This document shows, one piece after another, positions 40,742-50,454 of a DNA stretch of 64,000 nt. Position numbers and translations under genes: made by a program. Position 1 is the stretch's first letter, and every line of letters starts with the position of its first letter. Origin of the DNA: Paraescarpia echinospica (lineage: Eukaryota > Annelida > Polychaeta > Sabellida > Siboglinidae); the NCBI GenBank assembly GCA_020002185.1, contig CM034543.1, forward strand, positions 1,603,033 through 1,667,032, in the 5' to 3' direction. Below the pieces are notes generated by a model. The model was not told the DNA's origin and did no database searches. It saw only the letters and a list, made by a program, of their open reading frames with translations.

Positions 40742-41154
40742 TTGTTTGTTTATTTGAACAGCTGTGTGGATAACAACATGTCACGTCCGATAATCTGAAT
40801 CTGTATAATTGCATTTAATTTGCAGTATTAATTTATTGCTATTTAGTTTCGTATATCTGAACTCCTTATTGCACTCGTGTAGTACTAGCGAGAACTTCGC
40901 GCAACGTGTAACCACTTTAGATCATTTGTGTTTATTATTCAGTCAGTTGTTAAAATAGACTAGCAAGGTAAACTACCTTGTTAAACTGTTTCAACTTTCT
41001 AAAGGATGGAAATGTTGCGTGATCATTATGTCACTAAAGAGTTGTACGAGGAGCGGTGTGGTATTAAAGAAGACGGTTCGATATAATCAGCACGTGTTTT
41101 GGTCGCTGTCGCTTTACTAAGCAAGCTCGCTTGACATAGCTTGGTATAGTAGAC

Positions 41155-41290
41155 ACGAAACAACCACCGCACCCGTCGTCTTCCAATCCGACAGCTCGAT
41201 GGCGGGGTGGCGACAGCAGTGTGGTGTTGAAGATCGTGCGGAAAATCTTCAACGACACCCCCCAGGTCTTGTCAGGCTCTCCAAAAAAAC
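41155..41290. repeat. Dispersed repeat D3, copy 2
   Basis: Counterpart of 36130-36290, shorter and diverged. Confidence 0.65.
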
Positions 41291-41319
41291 TTCCATTTAC
41301 CTTCAGGCTCGCCAATACC

Positions 41320-41690
41320 GACACATGAATGTCTAGAGGCGCTCATTACGCTAGCACTTTCCAAAGGTCTAAGGAGCACGTGCCCCCATGTCCCCTCCTG
41401 AATCCGTCTATGTTAGCCCCTCAACACCATCAAACCCCCTCCCGGTTTTTGAAGTCATATTTGACAGCAGTTGAGTCTATGGCTCAAATGTGACGGATCA
41501 TTGTGGGAAATGTGGAATCCAAGACCAAAGAATGCACCACCAACCAAAAATCACGCCATCACAAAGCAGCGATACGCAATGAGCGCCGCGTGTTTCTTTA
41601 CTGAATTTCATAGAGTACCGATGTCCCAGTTGTTCTTGCAGGTTCATAAAGGTTCACTTCTGTCTTCGAGACTGAACTGTCTCTTATGCC
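41320..41690. repeat. Dispersed repeat D2, copy 2
   Basis: Counterpart of 27600-27970 with a few indels. D3 copy 2 lies immediately before it. Confidence 0.8.
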
Positions 41691-41719
41691 AGCTCTCATA
41701 TATATCGTCAATTCAGACT

Positions 41720-41905
<186 letters not shown>

Positions 41906-42679
41906 GTGTTCAGATTCGGGTGAACTAGCTCCGCTTTGAAGGATGTGACTATGTTTGATTAAATCGTGACGTATACACATTGAATTGAGGCTACAGCAAA
42001 AACGTTGGACAGCACCGTGAACATTTTCAACACTAACCTCTTGGAACCGCCAAAAATCTCCTCTATTAATCCCCGTCAACACCAAAAAAAGCTTGTCTTT
42101 CGAAGTCATATATTATTACGAAAAAGGATGACAAAATATGTACTACTAAGATGGCTGAAGCCATTGGTAAAAATAAAACCCGGGACTTGCGGTCTGAGGT
42201 GGGCGGGATAAAGGGGAGAAATAAATTATTGCCTTCTAGTATTGTGGTGTGGTGGGTGATGAAGAAATAGCACATTTTTGTTCCGATAAGTATAATCACC
42301 TCTACAATAGTGTGTCATACAATGTTGATTACATGAATTAGTGCGGAAATTAACAAACAGATCAAAGAAAATGTGACATTTATATATCAGTTGATGAGAT
42401 TAATGAAGGTGTCCAGCGACTGAAGCTATGTAAGTCAGATGATGAAGAGGGTCTTAATTCCGATCATATCATACTGTTTCTGCTGTTAGCATTAATTTTT
42501 AACAGTATGTTGATAAATGGTCTTAGCCCACTGTACGTTTGAGCGTTGCAACAGGCTGTAGTCTTTAATGCACATTTCTAGACATGACCGGTGGTACCAT
42601 ATCCTGAATTTCATCGCAGCGTACGGCGTCTTCATTGGGTGGCCATGACACAGCAAGCTCACAGAAGCCGCACGGATAT

Positions 42680-42727
42680 ATGGGGAGTTGTCTTGTCATT
42701 GTTGTGATTTTTGTGATTGGCGCGCAG
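42680..42727 (+). CDS. Candidate first exon encoding a signal peptide
   Basis: The ATG at 42680 opens 16 codons (MGSCLVIVVIFVIGAQ) ending in phase 0 at a consensus donor, GTGAGT (42728-42733). The hydrophobic run followed by G-A-Q looks like a signal peptide. No further exon was found downstream before 44.6 kb, so this may be chance. Confidence 0.25.
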
Positions 42728-43867
42728 GTGAGTGTCAAAAGAATGGTATAACCAGTGTCAGTATAGTGACTGTTAATAATTGGAAATAAGATTGAAGTGG
42801 TGTGCTAAAGATCCAAGTTGAATAGGCTGCGGCGCTATTTTAAAATTACTAGTAATTTTACGAGTGCACGAGTATCAAGACGTTGGTGTGGTGCAAATGA
42901 AAATGTAGGTCTTCGCCCTAGCTGGGCCCAGGGCGATAATGGGAAGACGTCTTGACGTCGGTGTTGATTTGTAATCCAAGATGGCGTGTTTTGGCGGGAG
43001 GTCTGCGGAGGTGACCGCTTGTTTAAAGTTGTTCATTTTGAATTTAACATGTACTTTACGTTGGTAATTTATGCCTATTTAGATTTCGTGAGACTAGTGT
43101 CGTATGCTGGAGTCTGTAGTATTTGATCTAGAGCGTAATTGTGAATTTCGGATAAAGTTTTAGAGCCGATGTTGATAACTTGTTTATATTTCACGCATGC
43201 GCATCCTCAGTTCCAGGGTTTTACGATAAAATTAGGCTTGAAAGGTTTTTACCGAAGAAACACGAATTAAAACACTACAGTATGGAAAAAAGATTTAAAA
43301 AAAGATCTAATGTCAGTTTGTACACTTGACCGCTAATCCAGTAAACTATGTAAATACTGGTACATCCTATCTGAATGGTTATTATACTCATACTGTTCAT
43401 CATAACGCTTCACTTTGTTACGCGACTGTTCCGAAAAAGAGGTTTCCAACCAATTCTTTACTCGGTCAGTTTGTTGTCAAATACTGTTTAGGGACGAAAA
43501 GTCGACATCGTGCGTGCTTACTTATTTAATAACGTCGTTGAATGAAATTATATACATACGTGTAAGTTCAGAATGCTGGCTTGATAAAACGGTGAAAGAA
43601 TACTGTTTATACTAGGTGTAGATGAGACTTGGACAGCAGATTTCACTTCAAAACAGTTTGCAACCAGTTTACAACCGGACAATCAATTTACCACGCGTAC
43701 CGATCCAATGACGTCATTATTACCAAATTCCCGCTATTTTTTTTACCGATTTACCGCCAATTTCCATGAAGAAATTAAAACTCTATACAAATAGCCTTCA
43801 GTTTGACTGATTTAGCAGAGAAGTTTCCAATTTTATAACCATTATAAACTATTCGTAGGTTTTAGAC

Positions 43868-43868
43868 A

Positions 43869-43930
<62 letters not shown>

Positions 43931-43955
43931 TACATATATACGTATATATATAGGG
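43868..43955. repeat. (TA)n microsatellite
   Basis: About 88 bp of ta/tg/ca alternation. Confidence 0.95.
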
Positions 43956-44614
43956 TCTGTAAGTATGTGTAATGACCTATTTCATAAAATCTATGACTTA
44001 TTTTTAAAGTTCACCACATAAAAGACACGATTTAAGTACTAACGTACGGAAATACTAACAAGAATTTAATTATAAGACGATCGCCATGTTTAAGGGCCTA
44101 AGGCTTTATGGCCTGCTATAACATCGTCCTATATGTTTTCTACATTTCATATACATTACTTCATATAAAAAGACCTCCGCTGAATTTATAATCATTTTAT
44201 TGTAAATTACGCCTTATTATAACACCACATTTTAGACACGTCATCGTCGATCCAATAAGGGCTCGGTCCCATAGCGGAGGAATCTCGTGTGTGATAGATT
44301 CAAATATGCTGTTCGGAATATTTAATTTTAAACGAGCGTATCTTTTAGCATGGGGAAAATTTCCTATATTTTAACATCGAATTTGTAGGGTTAAATTGGT
44401 ACTTAAAAAACTCGTATACCTTTACGATAAATCGAACATGGGGAAATTTCCTACATTTTGACATAGGTTTCTCCGCAGGGAGCTAATTGACGTCGGGAGC
44501 AAGGCGATAGATTTTGGGCTTTTGTGGCGCGGACCGGAACAAAATTAAAATTGTTTCCTATTTTTTAACATGGGCTTGCTCCGAGGCGCGCCAGCATACG
44601 CACTGATTAACGTA

Positions 44615-45016
44615 CTATACTACTCTTGTCACTGCATCACATGCATGTAATATGAGGCGCGTGTCTGCTTCCTTAGTTAAATGCACAACATCACTAACAT
44701 TTGATTTTGCACTTTTGTTGTCTTGAAATCCCCCACCCACGACGAATTCACATCCATCGGGCAGGTGCTGACCGGGCTCCATCATGTAATGGATGAGAAA
44801 GTGAGCCAGGTCAGGCTTGTTTTCATCTAAGGACAAGAATGGACTTCATACTTTAGGCAACTGACATCAACCTTGTTGAATTAACTTACATATTTACCTA
44901 TTCTTGGCAATTCATTTCTCTCTGACTGTTTCTTTAACTGACTCTGTGGTGTAAGAGTCAAATACAACGTCCACCCGTATAACACTAGCATTAACACAGG
45001 TAGTTACATACATGTT
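44615..45016 (-). pseudogene. EADTR-like gene fragment interrupted by the Polinton (left part)
   Basis: The minus-strand frame 44836-44615 carries GGGFQDNK and KEADTRLILHA, matching 19870-19960. The match continues without coding to the Polinton edge at 45016 (equivalent to 19588 onward). It is the downstream half of a host-repeat gene copy split by the element. The upstream half is at 61934-62480. Confidence 0.65.
45011..45016. other. Target site duplication, left
   Basis: catgtt, identical to 61934-61939. Six-base duplications are characteristic of Polinton/Maverick integration. Confidence 0.95.
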
Positions 45017-45306
45017 AGTAGTGGTTCGGGTCTCGCCATCCACGGAAGTGACCTAAGATCAAAGGCTTTTGAGTTTTTTATAAGTAGAATTCCTACGTTT
45101 TTTAGCACTAGAGATGAGAGTAAACGTCAAAGTGATTGATGGGGGTCATGAGAAAGAGGGTGTCGCCCTCTACTAACTAATGAGGCACTAATAAGGGAAA
45201 TAAATAGGGTGAATGTCGGCCTCTAATGACTAATCAGGTACTAATTAGGTAAAAAAAATTAGGGTAATTAAGTAAGTACTAATTAGTAACAAATGAGTAG
45301 CGCAAT
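45017..45306. repeat. Left terminal inverted repeat (290 bp)
   Basis: Reverse complement of 61658-61933. The outer 210 bp differ at a single base (near 45229). Further in there is one 14-bp indel around a poly-A tract (45249-45263) and one more substitution. Confidence 0.97.
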
Positions 45307-45414
45307 CACTAGAGGGTAGCACTAGCAATAACTAAAAGGTTATGTAATGGTTATGAGCAGCGCATTCACTAGAGGGTAGCACTAGCAATAGCTAAAAGGT
45401 TATGTAATGGTTAT
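45301..45414. repeat. 60-bp subterminal direct repeat
   Basis: 45301-45360 and 45361-45414 share cgcawtcactagagggtagc and aaaaggttatgtaatggtta. It sits between the left repeat and the first gene and is absent from the right end. It could be a cis-acting transcription or replication site. Confidence 0.85.
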
Positions 45415-45438
45415 ACCCCTAGTGACTGAAAAACGTCG

Positions 45439-46113
45439 ATGGTGGTGCATATAGGCGATTGTGACGTTGTCGGCGCACCAGATGTCGCTATGGACGGAAA
45501 GTGGAAGCACCCTTTTACGTGTATAGTGTCCGGCCCTGCGGGGTGCGGGAAGATTACTTTCGTTGTACGCCTGTTAAAGTTTGCTTCGTGTATGATTTCG
45601 CCGCCACCGGAGAAAATTCTGTAGTGTTACGGCCAGTGGCAGACCGCTTACGACTCGATGGCCGGCGTAGAATTTGTAGACGGATTGCCGGATCCGTCGC
45701 TTCTGGACACCAAAACGACGACGCTTCTAGTGCTCGATGACCTTATGTCGGAGACCAATAGTAGCGTCACGACTTTGTTTACTAAAAAAAGTCACCACTG
45801 CAACGCGTCCGTCGTACAGCTTTTGCAGAATCTCTTTCCGAAAGGGAAAGAAAATCGCACAATCAGTTTAAACGCGCAGTATATGGTCCTATTCAAGAGT
45901 CCCCGGGACGCTGGCCAAGTAGGTCACCTGGCGAAGCAGATGTACCCGGGCGGTATCAACTACATGGTGGAGGCGTACAAAGATGCCACGTCGGCCGCTT
46001 ACGGTTACCTCTTGGTGGATCTGAAACAGGAAACGCCGGAAACCATGCGCCTGCTTACGGAAATTTTCCCCGACGACCCCGTTCAGTACGTCTATGTGCC
46101 GACGAGACTATAA
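45439..46113 (+). pseudogene. Packaging ATPase (FtsK/HerA-type), interrupted by a stop
   Basis: The frame runs 224 codons and contains an in-frame TAG at 45622-45624 (codon 62). Upstream is a Walker A (GPAGCGKIT, codons 32-40). Downstream are a Walker B (LLVLDDLMSE, about codons 97-106), LFTKKSHH, LNAQYMVLFKSPRD and LAKQMYPG blocks characteristic of Polinton and adenovirus-like genome-packaging ATPases, which pump DNA into the capsid. The first fragment is 61 aa and a downstream ATG at 45658 would lack Walker A. No frameshift is present, so a single nonsense change is the only visible defect. The position as leftmost gene matches the usual left-end location of this gene. Readthrough cannot be excluded. 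Confidence 0.9.
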
Positions 46114-46125
46114 AAAAGGCGGGGC
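46111..46125 (+). promoter_or_regulatory. Possible TATA box with GC box
   Basis: tataaaaaaggcggggc overlaps the ATPase stop (TAA 46111-46113) and lies about 35-40 bp upstream of the ATG at 46153. That spacing fits a TATA-driven start for the following gene block. Confidence 0.45.
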
Positions 46126-46152
46126 GCGCCGCGGCCTCCGTCATTCGACAGG

Positions 46153-46497
46153 ATGACAGAGCGCGTGAATAGGCACATCCTTGCCCTGCAGCTGTTGCGC
46201 CGCTACAAGGGGAATACGAATCTGAGAAAGGCGGTAATCACTCACGCGGACGCCGACCTCATCTGCAGTCTGGCCGACTGCGCGTATAACATTCTGCGAG
46301 GGAACGTGAAATTGACGCCTAACAACCGAAAAGTGCTGATAAAGTACAGGAACAATTTGCGCAAGTTAGCGTCGAAAAAAGTACCCATCAAACGGAAGAG
46401 GGCCGTCCTGCAGACGGGTTCGGGCGCGTTTCTGACGGCGCTGCTGGCGCCGTTGGCGAGCACCTTTCTGCCCCTCATCAGGCAGGCTTTCGGTTGA
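46153..46497 (+). CDS. Conserved small Polinton protein with hydrophobic C-terminus
   Basis: 114 aa, ATG at 46153, TGA overlapping the next ATG (tgATGc at 46495-46499). The N-terminal two thirds are basic and helical (many K/R, with S-L-A-D-C and NILRGNVKL). A K-R-K-R-A-V-L-Q motif is followed by a glycine and an uninterrupted hydrophobic stretch (about residues 88-112). Proteins of this layout recur beside the ATPase in animal Polintons and adintoviruses. The function is not established. The amphipathic or hydrophobic tail suggests a virion-internal or membrane-active role, which is inference. Confidence 0.75.
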   Translation: MTERVNRHILALQLLRRYKGNTNLRKAVITHADADLICSLADCAYNILRGNVKLTPNNRKVLIKYRNNLRKLASKKVPIKRKRAVLQTGSGAFLTALLAPLASTFLPLIRQAFG

Positions 46498-46764
46498 TGC
46501 AGCACGCGAAGAAGATGGCGCTGGTAGACCCCCGGTTGGTGGAGCGTCTACTTCCGTTACTATCGCAACCGACCACGACCACGTCGCGTGTGATGAGTAG
46601 CCTGGACGGCGATATGAAAGCCGTTCTCCAGCGTGCAGATTTATCCGAAGGCGAAAAGGTGGCGGCGTACAATCAACTGCTGAGTTGTTACAACGCCATG
46701 GAGGCGTCTCGCGCGCAGCAGCCGATGCGCGTGTCCGTAGTGAAGAACGAGTCGTCGTCCGATC

Positions 46765-46795
<31 letters not shown>

Positions 46796-47208
46796 TACGT
46801 CCGATCAATTACCGGGGGAGATGGAGAGCGAGGTCGTGAAGAGCGTACCGAAAGTGCTGAAAGAAAAGGCTCCTGTTGACGCGACTGAAGGCCGACCCGC
46901 TGATTCGCTGGAACGATCGAGCGGAGCTCGTATACGACGGTACGCCTATCGCCGGAAGCAATATGGTAGATCTCGTGAACGATCTCATGCGAACGCGTAA
47001 GAGGTCCCCCGCGCCGGTTGGCTGGGAAGCGTTCGGCGACCATATAAGGCGGCTGAACGTCCCTGTGGAATTCGGCGGCAATCCCCAGCGTCGGGCGTAT
47101 ATACTGCGCGAGCAGAAGCGAAAGGGGCGCACTCGGTCCGTCGAGCGCGAGCAGAAGCGAAAGGGACGCACTCGGTCCGTCGAGCGTATGCCGTGGTCCA
47201 GCTTTTAG
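46497..47208 (+). pseudogene. Conserved Polinton protein of unknown function, frameshifted
   Basis: The first frame (ATG 46497) encodes a helical N-terminus starting MQHAKKM, then a proline run (nine P, about residue 95) and a SVPKVLKEKA segment. The conserved C-terminal half (WNDRAELVYDGTPIAGSN, then MVDLVNDLMRTRKR) lies in the next frame from about 46864 to 47208. The two halves meet at 46861-46870, a purine-rich stretch, so a single-base indel is the likely cause. Together they have the size and order of a protein found downstream of the ATPase in many animal Polintons. The C-terminal end has a 13-residue tandem duplication (47113-47190). No enzymatic motif is seen. Could also be an assembly error at the purine run. 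Confidence 0.75.
47113..47190 (+). repeat. 39-bp in-frame tandem duplication
   Basis: Two copies of gagcagaagcgaaaggg-rgcactcggtccgtcgagcg encode EQKRKGRTRSVER twice near the C-terminus of the preceding gene. They differ by one silent-type change. Confidence 0.9.
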
Positions 47209-47222
47209 CGCGCCCGTAGAGG

Positions 47223-47399
47223 ATGCCGCCCGCCCGAAGATCAGTACTCGTCATCGTCGTAGCCGTCGTAATTGCGGCGGTCATCGTCGCCGCCCTCTTG
47301 TTCGCCGTATCGTCGTCGTCGCCGCGCGCTCCATGGCGGTGGTGCCCCGGCGGGGTCGTGGTGCGCAACGAGAGCGCCAACAACGCGACGGCCTACTGA
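47223..47399 (+). CDS. 58-aa single-pass membrane protein
   Basis: ATG 47223, TGA 47397-47399, starting 14 bp after the previous stop. Residues about 7-30 are an uninterrupted hydrophobic helix (V/I/A/L-rich), preceded by PARR and followed by SSSS and a short hydrophilic tail with two potential N-glycosylation sequons (N-E-S, N-A-T). It overlaps the start of the integrase frame by 67 bp in another frame. The size and topology suggest a small membrane or fusion-accessory protein of the element. I do not recognise a family. Confidence 0.6.
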   Translation: MPPARRSVLVIVVAVVIAAVIVAALLFAVSSSSPRAPWRWCPGGVVVRNESANNATAY

Positions 47400-48457
47400 A
47401 GCGCGCCTGCTTCGACCCGAAACGGGCAGGCAGTTATGGCGGCGTCGACGCGTTGCGCCGGTCGGCCGCGGTGCCCAAGCCGGTCGTCGGGCGGTGGCTG
47501 GCGGCGCAGGACGCCTATACGCTTCACAAGCCGGTTAGGCGCCGATTTAAGCGACGTCGCGTTATCGTGGGCGGTCGAAACCAGCAGTGGCAAGCCGATC
47601 TCGTCGACGTGGCTAAACTGAAAAAGCACAACGACGGCATAGCGTTCCTATTGACGGTCATCGACGTCTTCTCGAAGCGGGCGTGGTGCGTTCCGTTGAA
47701 GCGCAAATCCGGTCCGGCGCTCGTCGCGGCCTTCGAGGGGCTGCTGTCATCGCCGCCGCCGCACGTCCTGCAGACCGACAAGGGGACGGAGTTTCTGAAC
47801 AGGCCCCTTCAGACGCTTTTGAAGGCGCGCGGCGTCCACCATTTCGTGACGCACAACGAGGAGACGAAGGCGAGCGTCGTGGAGCGATTCAATCGTACGC
47901 TGAAGACGCGCATGTGGCGGTACTTCACGAAGCATCAGACGCTGAGGTTCGTGGAGCCGTTGCAGGACTTCGTGCGGTCGTACAACAACGCCTACCATCG
48001 AAGCATCGGTAGGACGCCGGCGAGCGTCGACGCGTCGAATCAGGAGAGCGTGTGGCAGCGTCTGTACGGTGGCGGAGGGTGTCAAAAAAACAAAAGCAAG
48101 CCGAAACTGCGAGCGGGGGATCGCGTCCGCATCAGCAAGGCGAAGGGCGTCTTCAAGAAGGGGTACATGGCTAACTGGAGCGAAGAGCTATTCACCGTCG
48201 TAGATTCGCGCCCGACCGACCCTCCTGTTTACCGACTGATGGACGACGCCGGCGCGATACTGGACGGCACCTTCTACGGGCCGGAGCTACAAAAAGTGAT
48301 CGTTGAGAAGGACAAACTATATCGGGTAGAAGCCGTTCTACAGAGACGTCGTCGACGACGCGGTAAGGGCGAAGAGGTGCTCGTCAAATGGTTCGGCTAT
48401 CCGGCCTCGTTCAATAGCTGGATCGACGCCAAGGAGCTCGTGGACTATAAGGGCTGA
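47333..48457 (+). CDS. Polinton integrase (RVE core) with C-terminal chromodomain
   Basis: 374 aa. It inserts the linear element DNA into host chromosomes with a 6-bp stagger. Residues about 20-75 form the N-terminal Polinton-type region (L-L-K-R-A-C-F-D-P-K, then W-L-A-A-Q-D-A-Y). The core carries D89 (WQADLVDV), D149 (QTDKGTEF) and E184 (SVVERFN), the DDE triad, with 34 residues between the last two. A basic SH3-like region follows (KLRAGDRVRISK, about 283). Residues about 325-370 are a chromodomain (Y-R-V-E-A-V-L, V-K-W-F-G-Y, SWI). The ATG at 47333 is the only one before the conserved start but overlaps the 58-aa gene, so the true start could be near codon 20 with a non-visible signal. 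The frame is intact. This is the best preserved enzyme of the element. Confidence 0.95.
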   Translation: MAVVPRRGRGAQRERQQRDGLLKRACFDPKRAGSYGGVDALRRSAAVPKPVVGRWLAAQDAYTLHKPVRRRFKRRRVIVGGRNQQWQADLVDVAKLKKHNDGIAFLLTVIDVFSKRAWCVPLKRKSGPALVAAFEGLLSSPPPHVLQTDKGTEFLNRPLQTLLKARGVHHFVTHNEETKASVVERFNRTLKTRMWRYFTKHQTLRFVEPLQDFVRSYNNAYHRSIGRTPASVDASNQESVWQRLYGGGGCQKNKSKPKLRAGDRVRISKAKGVFKKGYMANWSEELFTVVDSRPTDPPVYRLMDDAGAILDGTFYGPELQKVIVEKDKLYRVEAVLQRRRRRRGKGEEVLVKWFGYPASFNSWIDAKELVDYKG

Positions 48458-48606
48458 TGGTGACGCGCTGTTGGACGGAATACGCAGAGCGCTGGCGACT
48501 TTCTTCCGACGGCCGGCGCCGCTACCGTTGTCGCTGCGACCGATGCTATCGACGTCGCCCGCAACGTCGGCGAACTCGCTCTATGATTTATCTGCGTGAC
48601 CTATAA
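48457..48606 (+). CDS. 49-aa arginine-rich protein
   Basis: The ATG at 48457 overlaps the integrase stop (tgATGg). About 37% arginine, with five cysteines in the first 30 residues and a RRRTRSM end. Small basic proteins in adenovirus-like elements often condense DNA in the core, which is a possible role here but not shown. A diverged second copy follows immediately. Confidence 0.45.
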   Translation: MVTRCWTEYAERWRLSSDGRRRYRCRCDRCYRRRPQRRRTRSMIYLRDL

Positions 48607-48609
48607 GGG

Positions 48610-48809
48610 ATGACGACGCGTTGGATGCGCCACGCGGGGTGCTGGCGACTGCACGAGGCGGGACTGTGCAACGGCTTTTCGTTTTTTTTGTAACGGGACC
48701 GTGCTGTATTAGTAGACTGCAGAGGAGAAGAGGGCCGCGCCACCAACACCGCCGTCGCCCCCACGCCCGTCGACGAACTCGCTCTATGGTGTGTATGCGC
48801 GGATAAAGG
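48610..48809 (+). pseudogene. Degenerate tandem copy of the arginine-rich gene
   Basis: Begins with the same ATG-x2-GACGCG and GCTGGCGACT blocks and ends with the same RRRTRSM-encoding block (gaactcgctctatg). In between the frame changes and a TAA occurs at 48691-48693. About 50 bp longer than copy 1. Probably an inactive duplicate. Confidence 0.45.
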
Positions 48810-48885
48810 AACGACGCCGTAGCGTCGGACGGCAGTAGCGCGATGTGTACGGACGAGACGACAGCAGCAGCAGCAGTAGCAGCCA

Positions 48886-49164
48886 ATGCAGAAGCCGCCC
48901 ACCGCCGTCGACTCAGGGGCATTTGTCGCTACACCCGCCGACGACTCATGCGTCTCTGTTGGTGCGCCCGATGCCGTCGACGCCTCCTCCGTCACGAGCG
49001 TTCCTTGGCGTCTCTGCGGCAACGAATGCCCTAAGGCCGAGATCGTCTTCCTGTGCCAGATCGTCGTCCTGTACACGGTGATCGTCGTCAGTATATACAA
49101 TCTAACGCACGGCACGGGCGACTCCAACCTGTGGACGGCGCTGCTGAGTAGTTGCCTCGGCTAA
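48886..49164 (+). CDS. Conserved Polinton membrane protein
   Basis: 92 aa from ATG 48886. Residues 1-45 are hydrophilic and variable. From about 48 on there is P-K-A-E-I-V, a transmembrane helix (about 52-72), an N-L-T-H-G-T-G-D-S-N loop and the start of a second hydrophobic segment (L-W-T-A-L-L-S-S). This combination is a recurrent small membrane protein encoded next to capsid genes in animal Polintons and adintoviruses. Its function is unknown. The TAA at 49162-49164 lies inside the second hydrophobic segment, and hydrophobic codons (LLPSP) continue in frame beyond it, so the protein may be prematurely ended. Confidence 0.7.
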   Translation: MQKPPTAVDSGAFVATPADDSCVSVGAPDAVDASSVTSVPWRLCGNECPKAEIVFLCQIVVLYTVIVVSIYNLTHGTGDSNLWTALLSSCLG

Positions 49165-49195
49165 CTACTGCCGAGTCCGCCTATGAGGAGGCGCG

Positions 49196-50047
49196 ATGGC
49201 GTCGTCGTCCGACTTTTACGTCACCTTGCCGAGCAACGCGTCTATGAAGGCGCACCCCGAAAACACGTTGACGCACTACACGACGAATCTGCCGCAGCGC
49301 GTCGACCTGTCGGGGGAGTGGGAATGCGGGCTGGTGTCGCTACAGTACACGCATAGCTGGTACAATGTGAGGCCGGTGGACTCCTACTTCTTCGTGGCGT
49401 GCGAGAGGGGGGAGGTGGGCTTTTTCACCACCGAGGACGGGGGAAAAATTGCCCGGCAGGCCAACATTCCGCACGGCTTTTACAGCAACGCCAAAAAGCT
49501 GATGCGCAAAATCAACGAGGCGTTGACGAAACTGAGCACCGACACGGTCAAGGTGCGAATAGTGTACAGCGCCATCACAAATCGGATGACGTTGCTTCTA
49601 TCGCCGGGCGTCGAAATTAACATGCCGCGGGACGGGCGCCTGAAACAGATACTAGGCTTCGAGTCGAACTATATCGCGAGTTACGGGTCGCCCGCGGACG
49701 GCGGCTCCCTGCCCCCGGGGTACATGTTCGAGTGCGAGGCGGACCACCCGGTGGACCTGAGACCTGAGCGGCGGCGTCGACACCCTGTTCGTGTACACGG
49801 ACATCGTGGAGACGCGCATCGTCGGCGACGTATTTACCCCCTCATCCGAGCCGTCCCCGTCCACGGTTTGAACGGCAGCATCGTATCGAACATCTTCGAC
49901 CGCGTCCAATACGCGCCGCTCCTGCGGCGCCAATTCGATTCGATCGAGATAGATATAAGAGACGACCTCGGTCAGTCGATACCTTTCGAGAACGGAAAAG
50001 TCGTGACGACGCTTCACGTCCGACGCCGCAAGTCGAAACTGTTCTGA
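49196..50047 (+). pseudogene. Minor capsid (penton-like) protein with two compensating frameshifts
   Basis: 283-codon open frame starting MASSSDFYVTLPSNASM, a typical start of Polinton minor capsid proteins, which form the five-fold vertices with a single jelly-roll. Conserved blocks are the LPSN start, the SGEWECGL block, HSWYN, IPHGFY, and near the end IEIDIRDDLG plus VTTLHVRR. Codons about 189-215 are arginine-rich and unrelated to the family. They result from a 7-bp tandem duplication (acctgag, 49755-49768) followed by a one-base loss in the C-run at 49837-49841. The changes sum to +6, so the frame closes correctly and the ORF stays open. About 27 residues of one strand region are scrambled, and folding is likely impaired. 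Confidence 0.85.
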
Positions 50048-50049
50048 CG

Positions 50050-50454
50050 ATGACGCGAAACGTGTACGAGGACTACTACACGCGGCAGGTCGGCGGTGGC
50101 CTGCCGGTGTTCGTAGGCGCCCGAGCGCAGCGGGGTCACGGACTGGGTAATCTCTTCGGCAGCCTGTTTCGAAGCGCCATGCCGCTTATCAAGAGAGGGG
50201 CCGTGGCGCTGGGCAAGCGCGCGCTCAAGACGGGCGTGCGCGTGGCGCAGGACGTCGTCGCCGGCGGCAATCTGAAACAGGCGGTAAAGAGGCGTGCGAG
50301 GGAGGCGGGCGCCGACCTTCTCGACGGGCTGCTGCATAGCCCCCCGCCGCCGAAAAAGCGACGACGACGCATAAAGCCGCCCGGCAAGCCGGCGACGGCC
50401 AGCAAGAAGAGGCGCCGTCGAAAGAGGCCGAGCGACGACGTATTTCCCGCGTAG
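50050..50454 (+). CDS. pVI/pX-like basic capsid-interior protein
   Basis: 134 aa, ATG two bases after the preceding stop. Starts with M-T-R-N-V-Y-E-D-Y-Y and a GGGLPVFVG segment. It continues with R-G-H-G-L-G-N-L-F-G-S-L-F-R, an amphipathic helix (residues 33-80), and ends in a proline patch and KKRRRR / KKRRRRKR nuclear-localisation-like basic clusters. This order resembles adenovirus pVI/pX-like proteins described in Polintons and adintoviruses: a membrane-lytic amphipathic helix and a DNA-binding tail. A run of TAG triplets follows the stop (50452-50467). Confidence 0.75.
   Translation: MTRNVYEDYYTRQVGGGLPVFVGARAQRGHGLGNLFGSLFRSAMPLIKRGAVALGKRALKTGVRVAQDVVAGGNLKQAVKRRAREAGADLLDGLLHSPPPPKKRRRRIKPPGKPATASKKRRRRKRPSDDVFPA

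Larger units (their letters stand above)
41940..44610. other. Intergenic, no complete gene recognised
   Basis: Mostly AT-rich. Contains one candidate signal-peptide exon (42680-42727) and a TA microsatellite (43868-43955). Otherwise no supported feature. Confidence 0.55.
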
